NCBI GenBank assembly: GCA_039029455.1
Contig: JBCCGE010000019.1
Span: forward strand, 1-44,954
Source of the DNA: JBCCGE01 sp039029455
GTDB lineage: Bacteria; Pseudomonadota; Gammaproteobacteria; Arenicellales; Poriferihabitantaceae
DNA length: 44,954 bases
Reading direction: 5' to 3'
A program made the position numbers and the translations under genes. The notes beneath the pieces are model-generated. The model searched no databases and was not told the origin of the DNA. It was given only the letters and a program-made list of their open reading frames with translations. This document shows positions 1 to 7,466 of this stretch, in pieces (the stretch's first letter is position 1; every line of letters begins with the position of its first letter).

Positions 1-1
1 G

Positions 2-460
2 GAGCGAAGCGGCGCTGTTCGATCATACAAACCTACGGGACACCGTCACGTTGCGGAAATGCATATGTCGCTCGGTGTCACATCCAACATTGCATTCTCA
101 GCGACTTCCATAGAAATGGTCCGCGGAATCCTCGCGACCTGCCATGTGTTTCTGAATCGCGAAGTCACGGAAAAAGACATCTGGAAAATCTATCGCGACG
201 CATACAGCAACGAGCGCTTCGTACGAATCGTAAAAGAACGCAGCGGAATTTACCGATACCCCGAACCCAAGCTTCTCGCCGGAACCAACTATTGCGACAT
301 CGGCTTTGAAAGAGACCCGCACAGCAATCGTCTGGTGGTGATCAGCGCGATCGATAATCTGATGAAAGGCGCAGCCGGACAGGCGACTCAGGCCTTCAAT
401 CTGATGCACGGCTTCGAAGAGGATACTGCGCTGGGCTTTGCCGGTCTGCATCCAGTATAG
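2..460 (+). CDS. lysY: LysY/ArgC-type semialdehyde dehydrogenase, C-terminal part
   Basis: This is the C-terminal 152 residues of an NADPH-dependent acyl-phosphate reductase; the start lies before the window and the reading frame is open from base 2. In the LysW pathway this enzyme reduces the carrier-bound aminoadipyl or glutamyl phosphate to the semialdehyde. Visible motifs are GHRH near the catalytic His region, VRGILAT, GIYRYPEPK, GTNYCDIGF and SAIDNLMKGAAGQA. The VRGILAT and YPEPK stretches resemble Thermus and archaeal LysY more than E. coli ArgC. The next gene begins 5 bp downstream, and a LysZ-like kinase and LysJ-like aminotransferase follow, which supports the LysY reading. Ordinary N-acetyl ArgC is the alternative. 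Family is secure; LysY versus ArgC is inferred from similarity and context. Confidence 0.85.
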   Translation, partial: ERSGAVRSYKPTGHRHVAEMHMSLGVTSNIAFSATSIEMVRGILATCHVFLNREVTEKDIWKIYRDAYSNERFVRIVKERSGIYRYPEPKLLAGTNYCDIGFERDPHSNRLVVISAIDNLMKGAAGQATQAFNLMHGFEEDTALGFAGLHPV

Positions 461-465
461 ACGCG

Positions 466-1110
466 ATGTGCAGAATTCTGCTTCTGGATGACCCGTCGGG
501 TGTTGATCCGAATCAGTGGATGCATCACTTTCGCCATATCAGTCAGAACAGTCGCGAATTTCAGGGCCACGGCTGGGGGTGTGCGTGGCTCAACGACAGG
601 GATGAATGGCAAATCTATCGCGACATCCGACCAGTATGGGAAGATCTGAAATCAGATTTTCCGCAAACCCGTCGTTTTCTCGCCCACGCCAGAAGTGCAT
701 TTCGTGACGAAGGTATCGTTGTGGAAAATAACATGCCGTTCAGTGACGGAGACAATGTTTTCATTTTTAACGGTGAGTTGCGCGGTGTCAGGATCAAGGC
801 CGACGGACGCATCGGAGCGGAGAAAATATTCAACTACATTCGCCGACTGCACAAGGGAGACTGGACAGACACCGTGACAAGAGCCACATATATTATTGAC
901 AAACGAACTCGCTATATCCGCGCGATGAACTTCTTTCTGGCCAGCCGTGACGATGTCCAGATTTGCAGCTGGTTCAATGAAGAAGCGGAATACTTCCAAC
1001 TCCAGAGAACGCGCTCAGATACAACTCAGATCATTTGCTCAACTGCATTTGACCGCGACGCACTCATCTGGGAATCAGTCGCCAACTTCTGCGTTCAATC
1101 TCTGAACTGA
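466..1110 (+). CDS. EgtC-like class II glutamine amidotransferase-fold protein
   Basis: This 214-residue protein is a stand-alone class II (Ntn) glutamine amidotransferase domain. Cys2 directly follows the start Met and would be the N-terminal nucleophile. HGWG lies at 35-38, an HARSA motif with Arg76 at 74-78, NMPF at 89-92 and the FNG oxyanion segment at 101-103. Spacing and length resemble EgtC (about 227 residues), which hydrolyses a gamma-glutamyl amide bond in ergothioneine synthesis. No synthetase domain is attached. The usual SDSE-like segment reads IGAEK here. It lies 5 bp after lysY and 7 bp before lysZ, so it is almost certainly cotranscribed with them. I infer that it may cleave the gamma-glutamyl isopeptide bond that LysK normally cleaves; ammonia donation to an unseen ligase is the alternative. 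Fold is secure, function is not. Confidence 0.8.
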   Translation: MCRILLLDDPSGVDPNQWMHHFRHISQNSREFQGHGWGCAWLNDRDEWQIYRDIRPVWEDLKSDFPQTRRFLAHARSAFRDEGIVVENNMPFSDGDNVFIFNGELRGVRIKADGRIGAEKIFNYIRRLHKGDWTDTVTRATYIIDKRTRYIRAMNFFLASRDDVQICSWFNEEAEYFQLQRTRSDTTQIICSTAFDRDALIWESVANFCVQSLN

Positions 1111-1117
1111 TACAGCC

Positions 1118-1909
1118 ATGATTATTGTAAAAATAGGCGGTGGCGCCTCACTCAACCTCCAGGGAATCGTCTCCGATCTGGCTTTGGTGAACGAGCCTGT
1201 CATTCTTGTACACGGCGCCAACGTCCTGCGGGATGAGGTGGCCGGAAAAATGGGTTTCGAGAAGCAGGTCCTGACCTCGGCTTCCGGGTATAGCAGTGTG
1301 TTCTCTGATGAGCAGGCACTGGATGCAATCATGATGGCCTACAGTGGACTTCGCAACAAACGGATTGTTGAGTTGTGCCAGCAGGCCGGGATCAATGCGA
1401 TTGGTCTTACCGGAATCGACGGACGATTGGTGCAGGGTAAGCGTAATCGAGGTATTCGGGTCATTGAGAATGGCAAAAAAATGCTGAAAAGAGATTTTTC
1501 CGGCAAACCCCAGTCCATCAATACCGACCTGCTGCACCTGCTGCTTGATAATGACTTTCTGCCGGTATTGACCATTCCTATAGTTGACGAGGACGGTCAC
1601 GCAATCAATTCCGAAAACGATGACATTGTCGCTGTGCTGCAGGCGGCGATGAATGCCGAGAAAGTAGTTCAGCTTATTGAAGCGCCGGGCTTTCTTGAGG
1701 ATGCAACAAACCGAGATTCACTTCTCAAAACCATGTCCAGATCTGAGCTCGCCGACCGCGAATCACAGGTTGAAGGAAGGATGAAGCGAAAAATGCATGC
1801 GTTGAATAAAATGGCTAACGCCAGTTCAGCCACAATCTTCATTAGCGACGGACGCGTCAGCAACCCTGTCGCTGCCGCTTTGGCGGGTGAAGGTACGACC
1901 ATCCGCTAA
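1118..1909 (+). CDS. lysZ: LysZ-like [LysW]-aminoadipate/glutamate kinase
   Basis: This 263-residue amino-acid kinase would phosphorylate the side-chain carboxylate of the substrate held on the LysW carrier. Motifs: an N-terminal KIGGG loop at 5-9, VHGAN near 32, GLRNKRIVELCQQAG followed by NAIGLTGIDGRL, an LPVLTIP segment, INSENDD, then GRMKRKM and SDGRVSNP near the end. The sequence closely follows my memory of Thermus LysZ, including the NKR, DGRL, GRMKRK and GEGT blocks, and less closely N-acetylglutamate kinase ArgB. It stands between the EgtC-like gene and an EamA transporter. Whether the substrate is aminoadipate (lysine), glutamate (ornithine/arginine) or another compound cannot be decided without LysX and LysW. 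Confidence 0.85.
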   Translation: MIIVKIGGGASLNLQGIVSDLALVNEPVILVHGANVLRDEVAGKMGFEKQVLTSASGYSSVFSDEQALDAIMMAYSGLRNKRIVELCQQAGINAIGLTGIDGRLVQGKRNRGIRVIENGKKMLKRDFSGKPQSINTDLLHLLLDNDFLPVLTIPIVDEDGHAINSENDDIVAVLQAAMNAEKVVQLIEAPGFLEDATNRDSLLKTMSRSELADRESQVEGRMKRKMHALNKMANASSATIFISDGRVSNPVAAALAGEGTTIR

Positions 1910-1929
1910 CCCGTCGACGGCAACCGACA

Positions 1930-2817
1930 ATGAGTTACGAATGGGCCGCGCTTGGGGCTGCACTTTGCTGGGCGCTGTCATCGCTGCTTGCCGCCGACGT
2001 TTCCCGCGAGATCGGTGGAATGGCATTCACCCGACTCAGGGTCTGGCTCGGCTTCGCCATGCTGTTGTGTATCACAATTCCAAACGGCCGGCTCGCTGGA
2101 GTGCCACTCGAAGACTACGGTCTGCTGGCGCTTTCCGGGTGCATCGGCCTGGCGCTCGGTGATGGCGCACTGTTTGTTGCATTCAAAAGACTTGGACCCA
2201 GAAGAGCACAGATACTCTACACATCCAACGCCCCAATTGCCGTAGTGCTTGGTGTTTTATTTCTCGGCGAACGCCCAAGCTTTTTGACTCTGAGCGGAAT
2301 TGCCGCTGTAATCGTCGGCGTTGTTATAGCGGTTATCTGGGGTAAGCGGCTATCGCAGATCCATCAATGGGAACAGATTCAGGGTAGCTTGCTGGTCGGC
2401 TGCATGTTCGGCTTGTTGTCCGGACTTGGTCAGGCATTGGGTACACTGATTGTCAAACCGGTGCTCGATGATGGCGTCGATCCCATCGCCGCATCAACCG
2501 TACGTATGGGGGCAGCCGCTCTGATGTTGTACATGTGCAGACACATTACCGAAAAGGAAAGCGGCGGTGCAAAAATTACCAAAACTCATGTTTTGTTTGC
2601 CGCGGGCAACAGCTTTCTTGCGGTTGTTGTCGGCGTTTCTCTGCTTTTGTTTGCATTTGCTCACGGAGACATCGGCGTGGCGTCGGCGCTATCCGCAACA
2701 ACGCCGGTTCTGGTACTGCCACTGATCTGGCTGCAGACAAAAGAACGTCCGGCGATGGGCGCCTGGGGTGGTGCAATCCTGGCTGTCGCCGGTATTATCC
2801 TGATCGTCAATTTTTAA
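1930..2817 (+). CDS. EamA/DMT-family transporter in the LysW operon
   Basis: This 295-residue inner-membrane protein has about ten hydrophobic helices in two EamA repeats, roughly residues 3-137 and 152-290. The first repeat contains the typical LGERPS turn and the second a comparable TKERPA turn. The family exports amino acids, nucleotides and other small metabolites. It starts 20 bp after lysZ and ends 11 bp before the aminotransferase, inside an otherwise biosynthetic operon. That placement suggests export of the product or relief of an excess, but the sequence does not reveal the substrate. Confidence 0.85.
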   Translation: MSYEWAALGAALCWALSSLLAADVSREIGGMAFTRLRVWLGFAMLLCITIPNGRLAGVPLEDYGLLALSGCIGLALGDGALFVAFKRLGPRRAQILYTSNAPIAVVLGVLFLGERPSFLTLSGIAAVIVGVVIAVIWGKRLSQIHQWEQIQGSLLVGCMFGLLSGLGQALGTLIVKPVLDDGVDPIAASTVRMGAAALMLYMCRHITEKESGGAKITKTHVLFAAGNSFLAVVVGVSLLLFAFAHGDIGVASALSATTPVLVLPLIWLQTKERPAMGAWGGAILAVAGIILIVNF

Positions 2818-2828
2818 CAGTAACGATT

Positions 2829-3998
2829 ATGAGCACAAACGCTGACTGGATTGCTCGCGAGCAGACTCATGCATTCGAGGTCTACCCCAAACGCGATCTG
2901 GTAATTTCCACGGGCAAAGGCGCCAGACTCTGGGATATCGAGGGGCGAGAGTACATCGACTGCGCCGCCGGTATTGGCGTGGCCAACATCGGTCACTGCC
3001 ACCCCGCGGTCATAGATGCGATACACCAACAATCGCAGGAGCTGATTACCTGTGCCGGAGTTTTTTACAACGATGTACGGGCTAATTTGTTTTCAGAACT
3101 TGCGCGCATTGCACCGTCCGGACTGAATCGGTCTTTTCTGTGCAACTCCGGTACAGAGGCGGTAGAAGCTGCACTGAAGTTTGCGCGAATCACAACGGGT
3201 AAAAACGGCTTTGTGTCTGCAATGCGGGGTTTTCATGGCCGATCTATGGGTGCGTTGAGTGCAACCTTCAAATATCGACAGGAGTTTGAACCCCTGATAC
3301 CCGGTCATGACTTTGTGCCATTCAACAATCTCGAAAAGCTGACGGAAAAAGTCGACGCTAACACGGCGGCAGTTCTGCTCGAGCTGGTGCAGGGTGAAGG
3401 CGGCGTGCGACCGGCAGATCGGGAGTATGTTTCCGCTGTGCAGGATCTCTGCCGCCGCGAAAAGGTGCTGCTTATTGTTGATGAAATTCAGACCGGCTTC
3501 GGCCGCACCGGCAAAATGTTTGCCTGTCAGACCTATGACATACAACCCGACCTGATGACCGTTGCGAAGGCAATGGCCGGTGGACTGCCTATGGGTGCAG
3601 TACTTTGCAGCGATGACATCGCCTCCGCCGCGGGCAAGCACGGCTCAACATTTGGTGGCAACCCTCTGGTATGCGCAGCAGCTCTGGCCACGATACGATC
3701 CATTGAGGCAGAAAATTTACCTCAACGCGCTCAGAACCTTGGGGAAAGGTTTCGTCAACGCTTTTCATCCAAAGCGCCGGAGATCGTCCGTGAAATCAGA
3801 CAGCTGGGCCTAATGATTGGAATCGAGCTGAAAACAAAAAGCCGTCCGTATCTGCTAAAGCTTCTCGAGCGCGGAGTAATTGCATTGCCTGCGGGACCCA
3901 CTGTGATCCGACTGTTACCGCCTCTGGTGATATCGGAGGATGATATGGACACCGTATGCGATGAGTTACTGGACGTTCTATCCCGAGCAGAGCTTTGA
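2829..3998 (+). CDS. lysJ: LysJ/ArgD-type class III aminotransferase
   Basis: This 389-residue PLP enzyme belongs to the acetylornithine / [LysW]-aminoadipate-semialdehyde aminotransferase family. It transfers an amino group from glutamate to the semialdehyde made by LysY. The PLP-anchoring Asp is D218 in IVDEIQTGFG, and the Schiff-base Lys is K247 in TVAKAMAGG. CNSGTEAVEAALK (105-117) and FHGRSMGALSAT (135-146) are standard. I take the ATG at 2829, 11 bp after the EamA stop; the frame stays open upstream, but that part overlaps the transporter in another frame and has no family similarity. As the last gene of the LysW-type run it is probably LysJ. ArgD of the acetylated pathway is the alternative, since the two are hard to separate by eye. 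Confidence 0.85.
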   Translation: MSTNADWIAREQTHAFEVYPKRDLVISTGKGARLWDIEGREYIDCAAGIGVANIGHCHPAVIDAIHQQSQELITCAGVFYNDVRANLFSELARIAPSGLNRSFLCNSGTEAVEAALKFARITTGKNGFVSAMRGFHGRSMGALSATFKYRQEFEPLIPGHDFVPFNNLEKLTEKVDANTAAVLLELVQGEGGVRPADREYVSAVQDLCRREKVLLIVDEIQTGFGRTGKMFACQTYDIQPDLMTVAKAMAGGLPMGAVLCSDDIASAAGKHGSTFGGNPLVCAAALATIRSIEAENLPQRAQNLGERFRQRFSSKAPEIVREIRQLGLMIGIELKTKSRPYLLKLLERGVIALPAGPTVIRLLPPLVISEDDMDTVCDELLDVLSRAEL

Positions 3999-4011
3999 TG
4001 TCACCGTGGCC

Positions 4012-5676
4012 TCAGGACCCCCGAAGTGCTCGTCGTCTCTCGCCCGGGTTGTAAATCAGAATTCGATTGCCTTTCTCACCGACCATTTCCTGTACCGGTA
4101 AATCTCCGAAAACCCGGTCCAGATAGTCAAAAGTCGACCGGGGTTCGTGGCGATCAAAGTACAGCACAATCCACTCAATATGCGTCCAGCGATTGTTTTT
4201 ATCGTTGACATAACGCTTGATATTAGGCCAGGCGTATTCAACGTCCTGCTTTATATCCTTATTGCCAGCATAGTAATCAATGACTCGATGATTGGTCAGG
4301 AAGTACTGGTCGGGTTTTAGGCGCTGACTGACGAACAGACCGGCGTCCTTGATATGGTGGTTAACGGTAAATCGATCGAGACCTTCAGCAGCATTTAAAA
4401 CCAGAAAAACGCCCAGTATCGATGGCATGATTCCTCTGACCCAGAGTCGGTCGCTGCTTCGCCATCGATCGAGGAGAGACACTACGATAAACGGAATTAA
4501 CAGCATCAGTAGCAGCGCCAGGCTCAACGGATACCGGTCAGTCACAATCTGTGTAATCATCACAAATGTCACCAGCACCATTACATTCATACCGGCAAGC
4601 CATTTCCAACCTTTGTACATGAGCGCGATGCGCGGGTTTTCCAGTTCCAGAACAGGCCGGTTGGACCAGCCATAGATCAGAATAATCACGTAAACCAGAG
4701 AGAGCACGTTCAGTGTGCTCCAAAGCATCCGCACAAACGGGGAAAACAGCAGTATCAGCCACGACACGCTCTCAAGGAACGACCTCAGGACAGACGATTC
4801 AATCTGCTCGATCTCCACAGCCAGCGCATCCCGAGCCTGATCAACAGTGTGCAGAAAGATATTCAGTGTATTGGCCACATCTCCGTTGTAGAGCCACATC
4901 AGCTGGATATAACACAACACAGGCACAACGATGAAAATTATGCCGTAACCAAGCGCTTTGAGACGATTGTTCACCGTACCCGTGACAAGGTAGAACACCA
5001 GTAATCCAAAAACGTAGACCAGCCCCTCAATTCGAAACGCCGTTGCAACCATGCCAAATAGCAGAAAACCAATCACATTCGACATGGTGGGATTTGCCAG
5101 CTGCCGGAGGAAAAAGTAAACCATCCAGAGAAAAAAGCAGAGATAGCCATAATCCCTAATGACCATTGACTGCACTTCATTAAGGCCGGGAAACAGCAGA
5201 TAGATCAGCACCGCGATCCAGATGTGACGTCGACTCGCGCCGAGCTGAAGGCTGATTTTTAAGAATGCGATCCCACCCAGTCCCCTAAGCAGCGCATTCC
5301 AGATATGGGCCGCTGTATCCAGAGATACAAACGGAATCAGTTTATGAAAGTAGGCGACGCTCAGGGAGTAGAAAGGCCACTTGTAGGCCGATAGTCCACG
5401 TTCAAATTTGCCGTCTGAAAACGCCTCCGCCGCCAACAGGTATTTGACCGCATCGCGATTGAGCACCGGATCAATCCAAACCGCCCATGCAGCAAGAATA
5501 AAGCTGCCGAGAACAATCACCAGAGAGGGCAGGGCTGCGTTTAAACCTTTAGAGGGTTCGGACAACGAATTCAAGTTTGAGAACCGGTTAGGTAGTGAAG
5601 CATTACGGTCAACGCTCGACGTTTCTGATTTATGCGGCTCGTGCAATCGCCCAGACCTGTCGTCGTATTTCCCCAA
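4012..5676 (-). CDS. GT39-like integral-membrane glycosyltransferase
   Basis: This 554-residue polytopic membrane protein has about ten or more hydrophobic helices and a short soluble C-terminal region (about 440-554). The first periplasmic loop contains the acidic motif NRDAVKYLLAAEAF near residue 74, the position of the catalytic Asp in the ArnT/PMT type of lipid-linked sugar transferases. Those enzymes move a sugar from a polyprenyl-phosphate donor onto lipid, protein or polysaccharide on the outer face of the inner membrane. It converges on the aminotransferase gene (13 bp between stops) and is divergent from the acyltransferase. The acceptor is unknown. Family-level call only. Confidence 0.7.
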   Translation of the reverse strand: MGKYDDRSGRLHEPHKSETSSVDRNASLPNRFSNLNSLSEPSKGLNAALPSLVIVLGSFILAAWAVWIDPVLNRDAVKYLLAAEAFSDGKFERGLSAYKWPFYSLSVAYFHKLIPFVSLDTAAHIWNALLRGLGGIAFLKISLQLGASRRHIWIAVLIYLLFPGLNEVQSMVIRDYGYLCFFLWMVYFFLRQLANPTMSNVIGFLLFGMVATAFRIEGLVYVFGLLVFYLVTGTVNNRLKALGYGIIFIVVPVLCYIQLMWLYNGDVANTLNIFLHTVDQARDALAVEIEQIESSVLRSFLESVSWLILLFSPFVRMLWSTLNVLSLVYVIILIYGWSNRPVLELENPRIALMYKGWKWLAGMNVMVLVTFVMITQIVTDRYPLSLALLLMLLIPFIVVSLLDRWRSSDRLWVRGIMPSILGVFLVLNAAEGLDRFTVNHHIKDAGLFVSQRLKPDQYFLTNHRVIDYYAGNKDIKQDVEYAWPNIKRYVNDKNNRWTHIEWIVLYFDRHEPRSTFDYLDRVFGDLPVQEMVGEKGNRILIYNPGERRRALRGS

Positions 5677-5786
5677 TATTTTAGCTTATCGACCGATCGG
5701 AATTCATGTTGATTCTAAGGACGAAAGCGCAACTTGAACCCCCTAATTCCCTGTGTCACTATCGAACTGCTTCGCCGTCCATATCC

Positions 5787-6527
5787 ATGACCGATTCCTA
5801 CAAAGTCCAGCAGTCCTTATCCAGTGGTGATGCAACGTCGTTGCAGCGCTATATGGATCTCGTACTCGGACAAAGAAATATCTGGGCATTGATCAAATAC
5901 GAATTGATCATCCTGATCGCTGCGGGTTTTCGCGGCGCGCCCGGGCTATTTCTTCGCAAAATCCTGTACCCGCTCATTCTGGGATCGGTCGGCAAGAACG
6001 TCATTTTCGGCAGCAATGTCAGCCTTCGGCACCCTCACAAAATTCGTCTCGGAGACGGTGTCATGATCGATGACAACGTAATGCTTGACGCAAAGGGCAC
6101 TGACAATAGTGGTATTCGCATCGACAACGGTGCTTTTATTGGCCGCAATACCATTATTGGCTGCAAAGACGGTGATATCACGATCGGTGAGAACAGCAAC
6201 ATCGGGTTTAATTGCACCGTTGCGACCACGAGCCAGATTACTATTGGGCGTGACAACATTATCGCGGCGTATTCGTACATTATCGGCGGCGGTAATTACC
6301 ACTACGATAATATCGATGTGCCGATGTGTCAGGCGTATGACTACGGGGGCAAAGGTGGCGTCACGCTTATGGACGATGTTTGGATCGGTTCACATGTTTC
6401 CGTACTCGATGGTGTGACAGTCGAAGAGGGCTGCGTTGTGGCGTCGGGATCGGTGGTCACCAAAAACTTACCTGCACGATCCGTTTCACTGGGAACTCCG
6501 GCACAGCCCGTTCGTCAGCGTCTGTGA
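5787..6527 (+). CDS. Left-handed beta-helix (hexapeptide) acyltransferase
   Basis: About 246 residues. A short N-terminal helical part (FRGAPGLFLRKILYPLIL) is followed by an array of hexapeptide repeats that forms a left-handed beta-helix, seen as recurring I-G-x-x-x units (IRLGDG, IRIDNG, ITIGEN, ITIGRD) and a GGVTLMDDVWIGSHVSVLDGV block. The end (VVASGSVVTKNLPARSVSLGTPAQPVRQR) is typical of serine- and sugar-O-acetyltransferases (WbbJ, CysE, LacA type). I prefer the ATG at 5787 because the 27 upstream residues from an ATG at 5706 look non-conserved; neither has a clear Shine-Dalgarno. Probably acetylates a sugar or polysaccharide, in keeping with its neighbours; the acceptor is unknown. Confidence 0.75.
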   Translation: MTDSYKVQQSLSSGDATSLQRYMDLVLGQRNIWALIKYELIILIAAGFRGAPGLFLRKILYPLILGSVGKNVIFGSNVSLRHPHKIRLGDGVMIDDNVMLDAKGTDNSGIRIDNGAFIGRNTIIGCKDGDITIGENSNIGFNCTVATTSQITIGRDNIIAAYSYIIGGGNYHYDNIDVPMCQAYDYGGKGGVTLMDDVWIGSHVSVLDGVTVEEGCVVASGSVVTKNLPARSVSLGTPAQPVRQRL

Positions 6528-6620
6528 ATACGCATTCGGAGTGATATACTCCGCCACCGCAATTTTCCATCGCGCTGCAACAAAGAGAACGCTCTCTGCT
6601 GACCATCGCCGGTACCCACT

Positions 6621-7346
6621 ATGCGACTGAAATCGATTATTGAAGACCTGCTAAGAGACTATCCGCCTCTTTTTCGTTTCGCCTCGCGCGTTTATCACAC
6701 CATAAACGGTTCCTTCAGAACGCTGAGTCCGGGGGCGCCCGGAGCGATACAGAAATCGTTCGAAATGCTACTGGAGCGGGATGGTGCAGTAAGCGGGGAC
6801 TACTATGAGTTTGGTTTGTTTCGCGGATACACGTTTCTTGAAGCCTACAAGTGCTGCAAAAATCTGAATTTAAATGACGTCAACTTCTATGGGTTTGACT
6901 CATTTGAAGGTCTGCCTGAAGCCGAAGGTATCGACCAGGTGGATGGTCGTTTCTTTAAGGGTCAGTTCGCATGCTCCAGAGATGCCGTGGAAAAAAGCCT
7001 GCAAAAATCGGGCGTCGATCTTGACGAGGTTCAGCTGGTTGAAGGGTATTACGAAGACTCACTCACCGACGAACTGCATGACGAGCATGCCTTTCAACCG
7101 GTCGCAGTTGCACTGCTTGACTGTGACTATTACTCGTCGACGGTCACTGCGCTGACGTGGCTGGATCGGTATGTTCATCCCGGCAGTGTGCTGCTCTTCG
7201 ACGACTGGTTTTCCTACGGCGAAAACGAAGAGCTCGGACAACAAAAAGCGTTTCAGGAGTTTCTGGATCGTCACCCCGAATGGCGTGCTGATCCTTTGTG
7301 GGAATTCGAAAACCACGGCAAGGGCTTCGTGATCGTATCGGCCTGA
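6621..7346 (+). CDS. TylF/macrocin-O-methyltransferase family protein
   Basis: This 241-residue protein resembles class I SAM-dependent methyltransferases of the TylF (macrocin O-methyltransferase) family. YEFGLFRGYTFLEA (62-75) is the SAM-binding motif and FYGFDSFEGLPE (89-100) is the family hallmark. Acidic residues D167/D169 (LLDCDYYSS) and D194/D195 (LLFDDWF) match the positions used for Mg2+ binding. Members methylate hydroxyls of sugars in macrolides, and related bacterial proteins sit in polysaccharide loci. Next to a glycosyltransferase and a hexapeptide acyltransferase, a role in decorating a surface sugar is plausible. The substrate cannot be inferred. Confidence 0.75.
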   Translation: MRLKSIIEDLLRDYPPLFRFASRVYHTINGSFRTLSPGAPGAIQKSFEMLLERDGAVSGDYYEFGLFRGYTFLEAYKCCKNLNLNDVNFYGFDSFEGLPEAEGIDQVDGRFFKGQFACSRDAVEKSLQKSGVDLDEVQLVEGYYEDSLTDELHDEHAFQPVAVALLDCDYYSSTVTALTWLDRYVHPGSVLLFDDWFSYGENEELGQQKAFQEFLDRHPEWRADPLWEFENHGKGFVIVSA

Positions 7347-7437
7347 AACCTGTAAAGTCGGAATATACACACTCTACAATCTTTACGGCCGCAGCTTAAA
7401 ACACCCACCACCCGAAAATGACACCTCGTATCCCCTG

Positions 7438-7459
7438 GCCCTGCTAATGCCGGCAGGGC
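7438..7459. terminator. GC hairpin between convergent genes
   Basis: A 7-bp perfect stem (GCCCTGC at 7438-7444, GCAGGGC at 7453-7459) with an 8-nt loop lies in the 120-bp gap between the methyltransferase and the convergent autotransporter. No T-tract follows on either strand, so it is at best a weak or bidirectional terminator. Confidence 0.3.
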
Positions 7460-7466
7460 AGGCGGT

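Noticed and set aside
2535..2828. N-terminal extension of the aminotransferase frame
   Set aside because: It overlaps the EamA gene in another frame, shows no family similarity, and the ATG at 2829 gives the normal protein start.
3093..3641. Long antisense open frame inside the aminotransferase gene
   Set aside because: No recognisable domain; the plus-strand gene fully explains the sequence.
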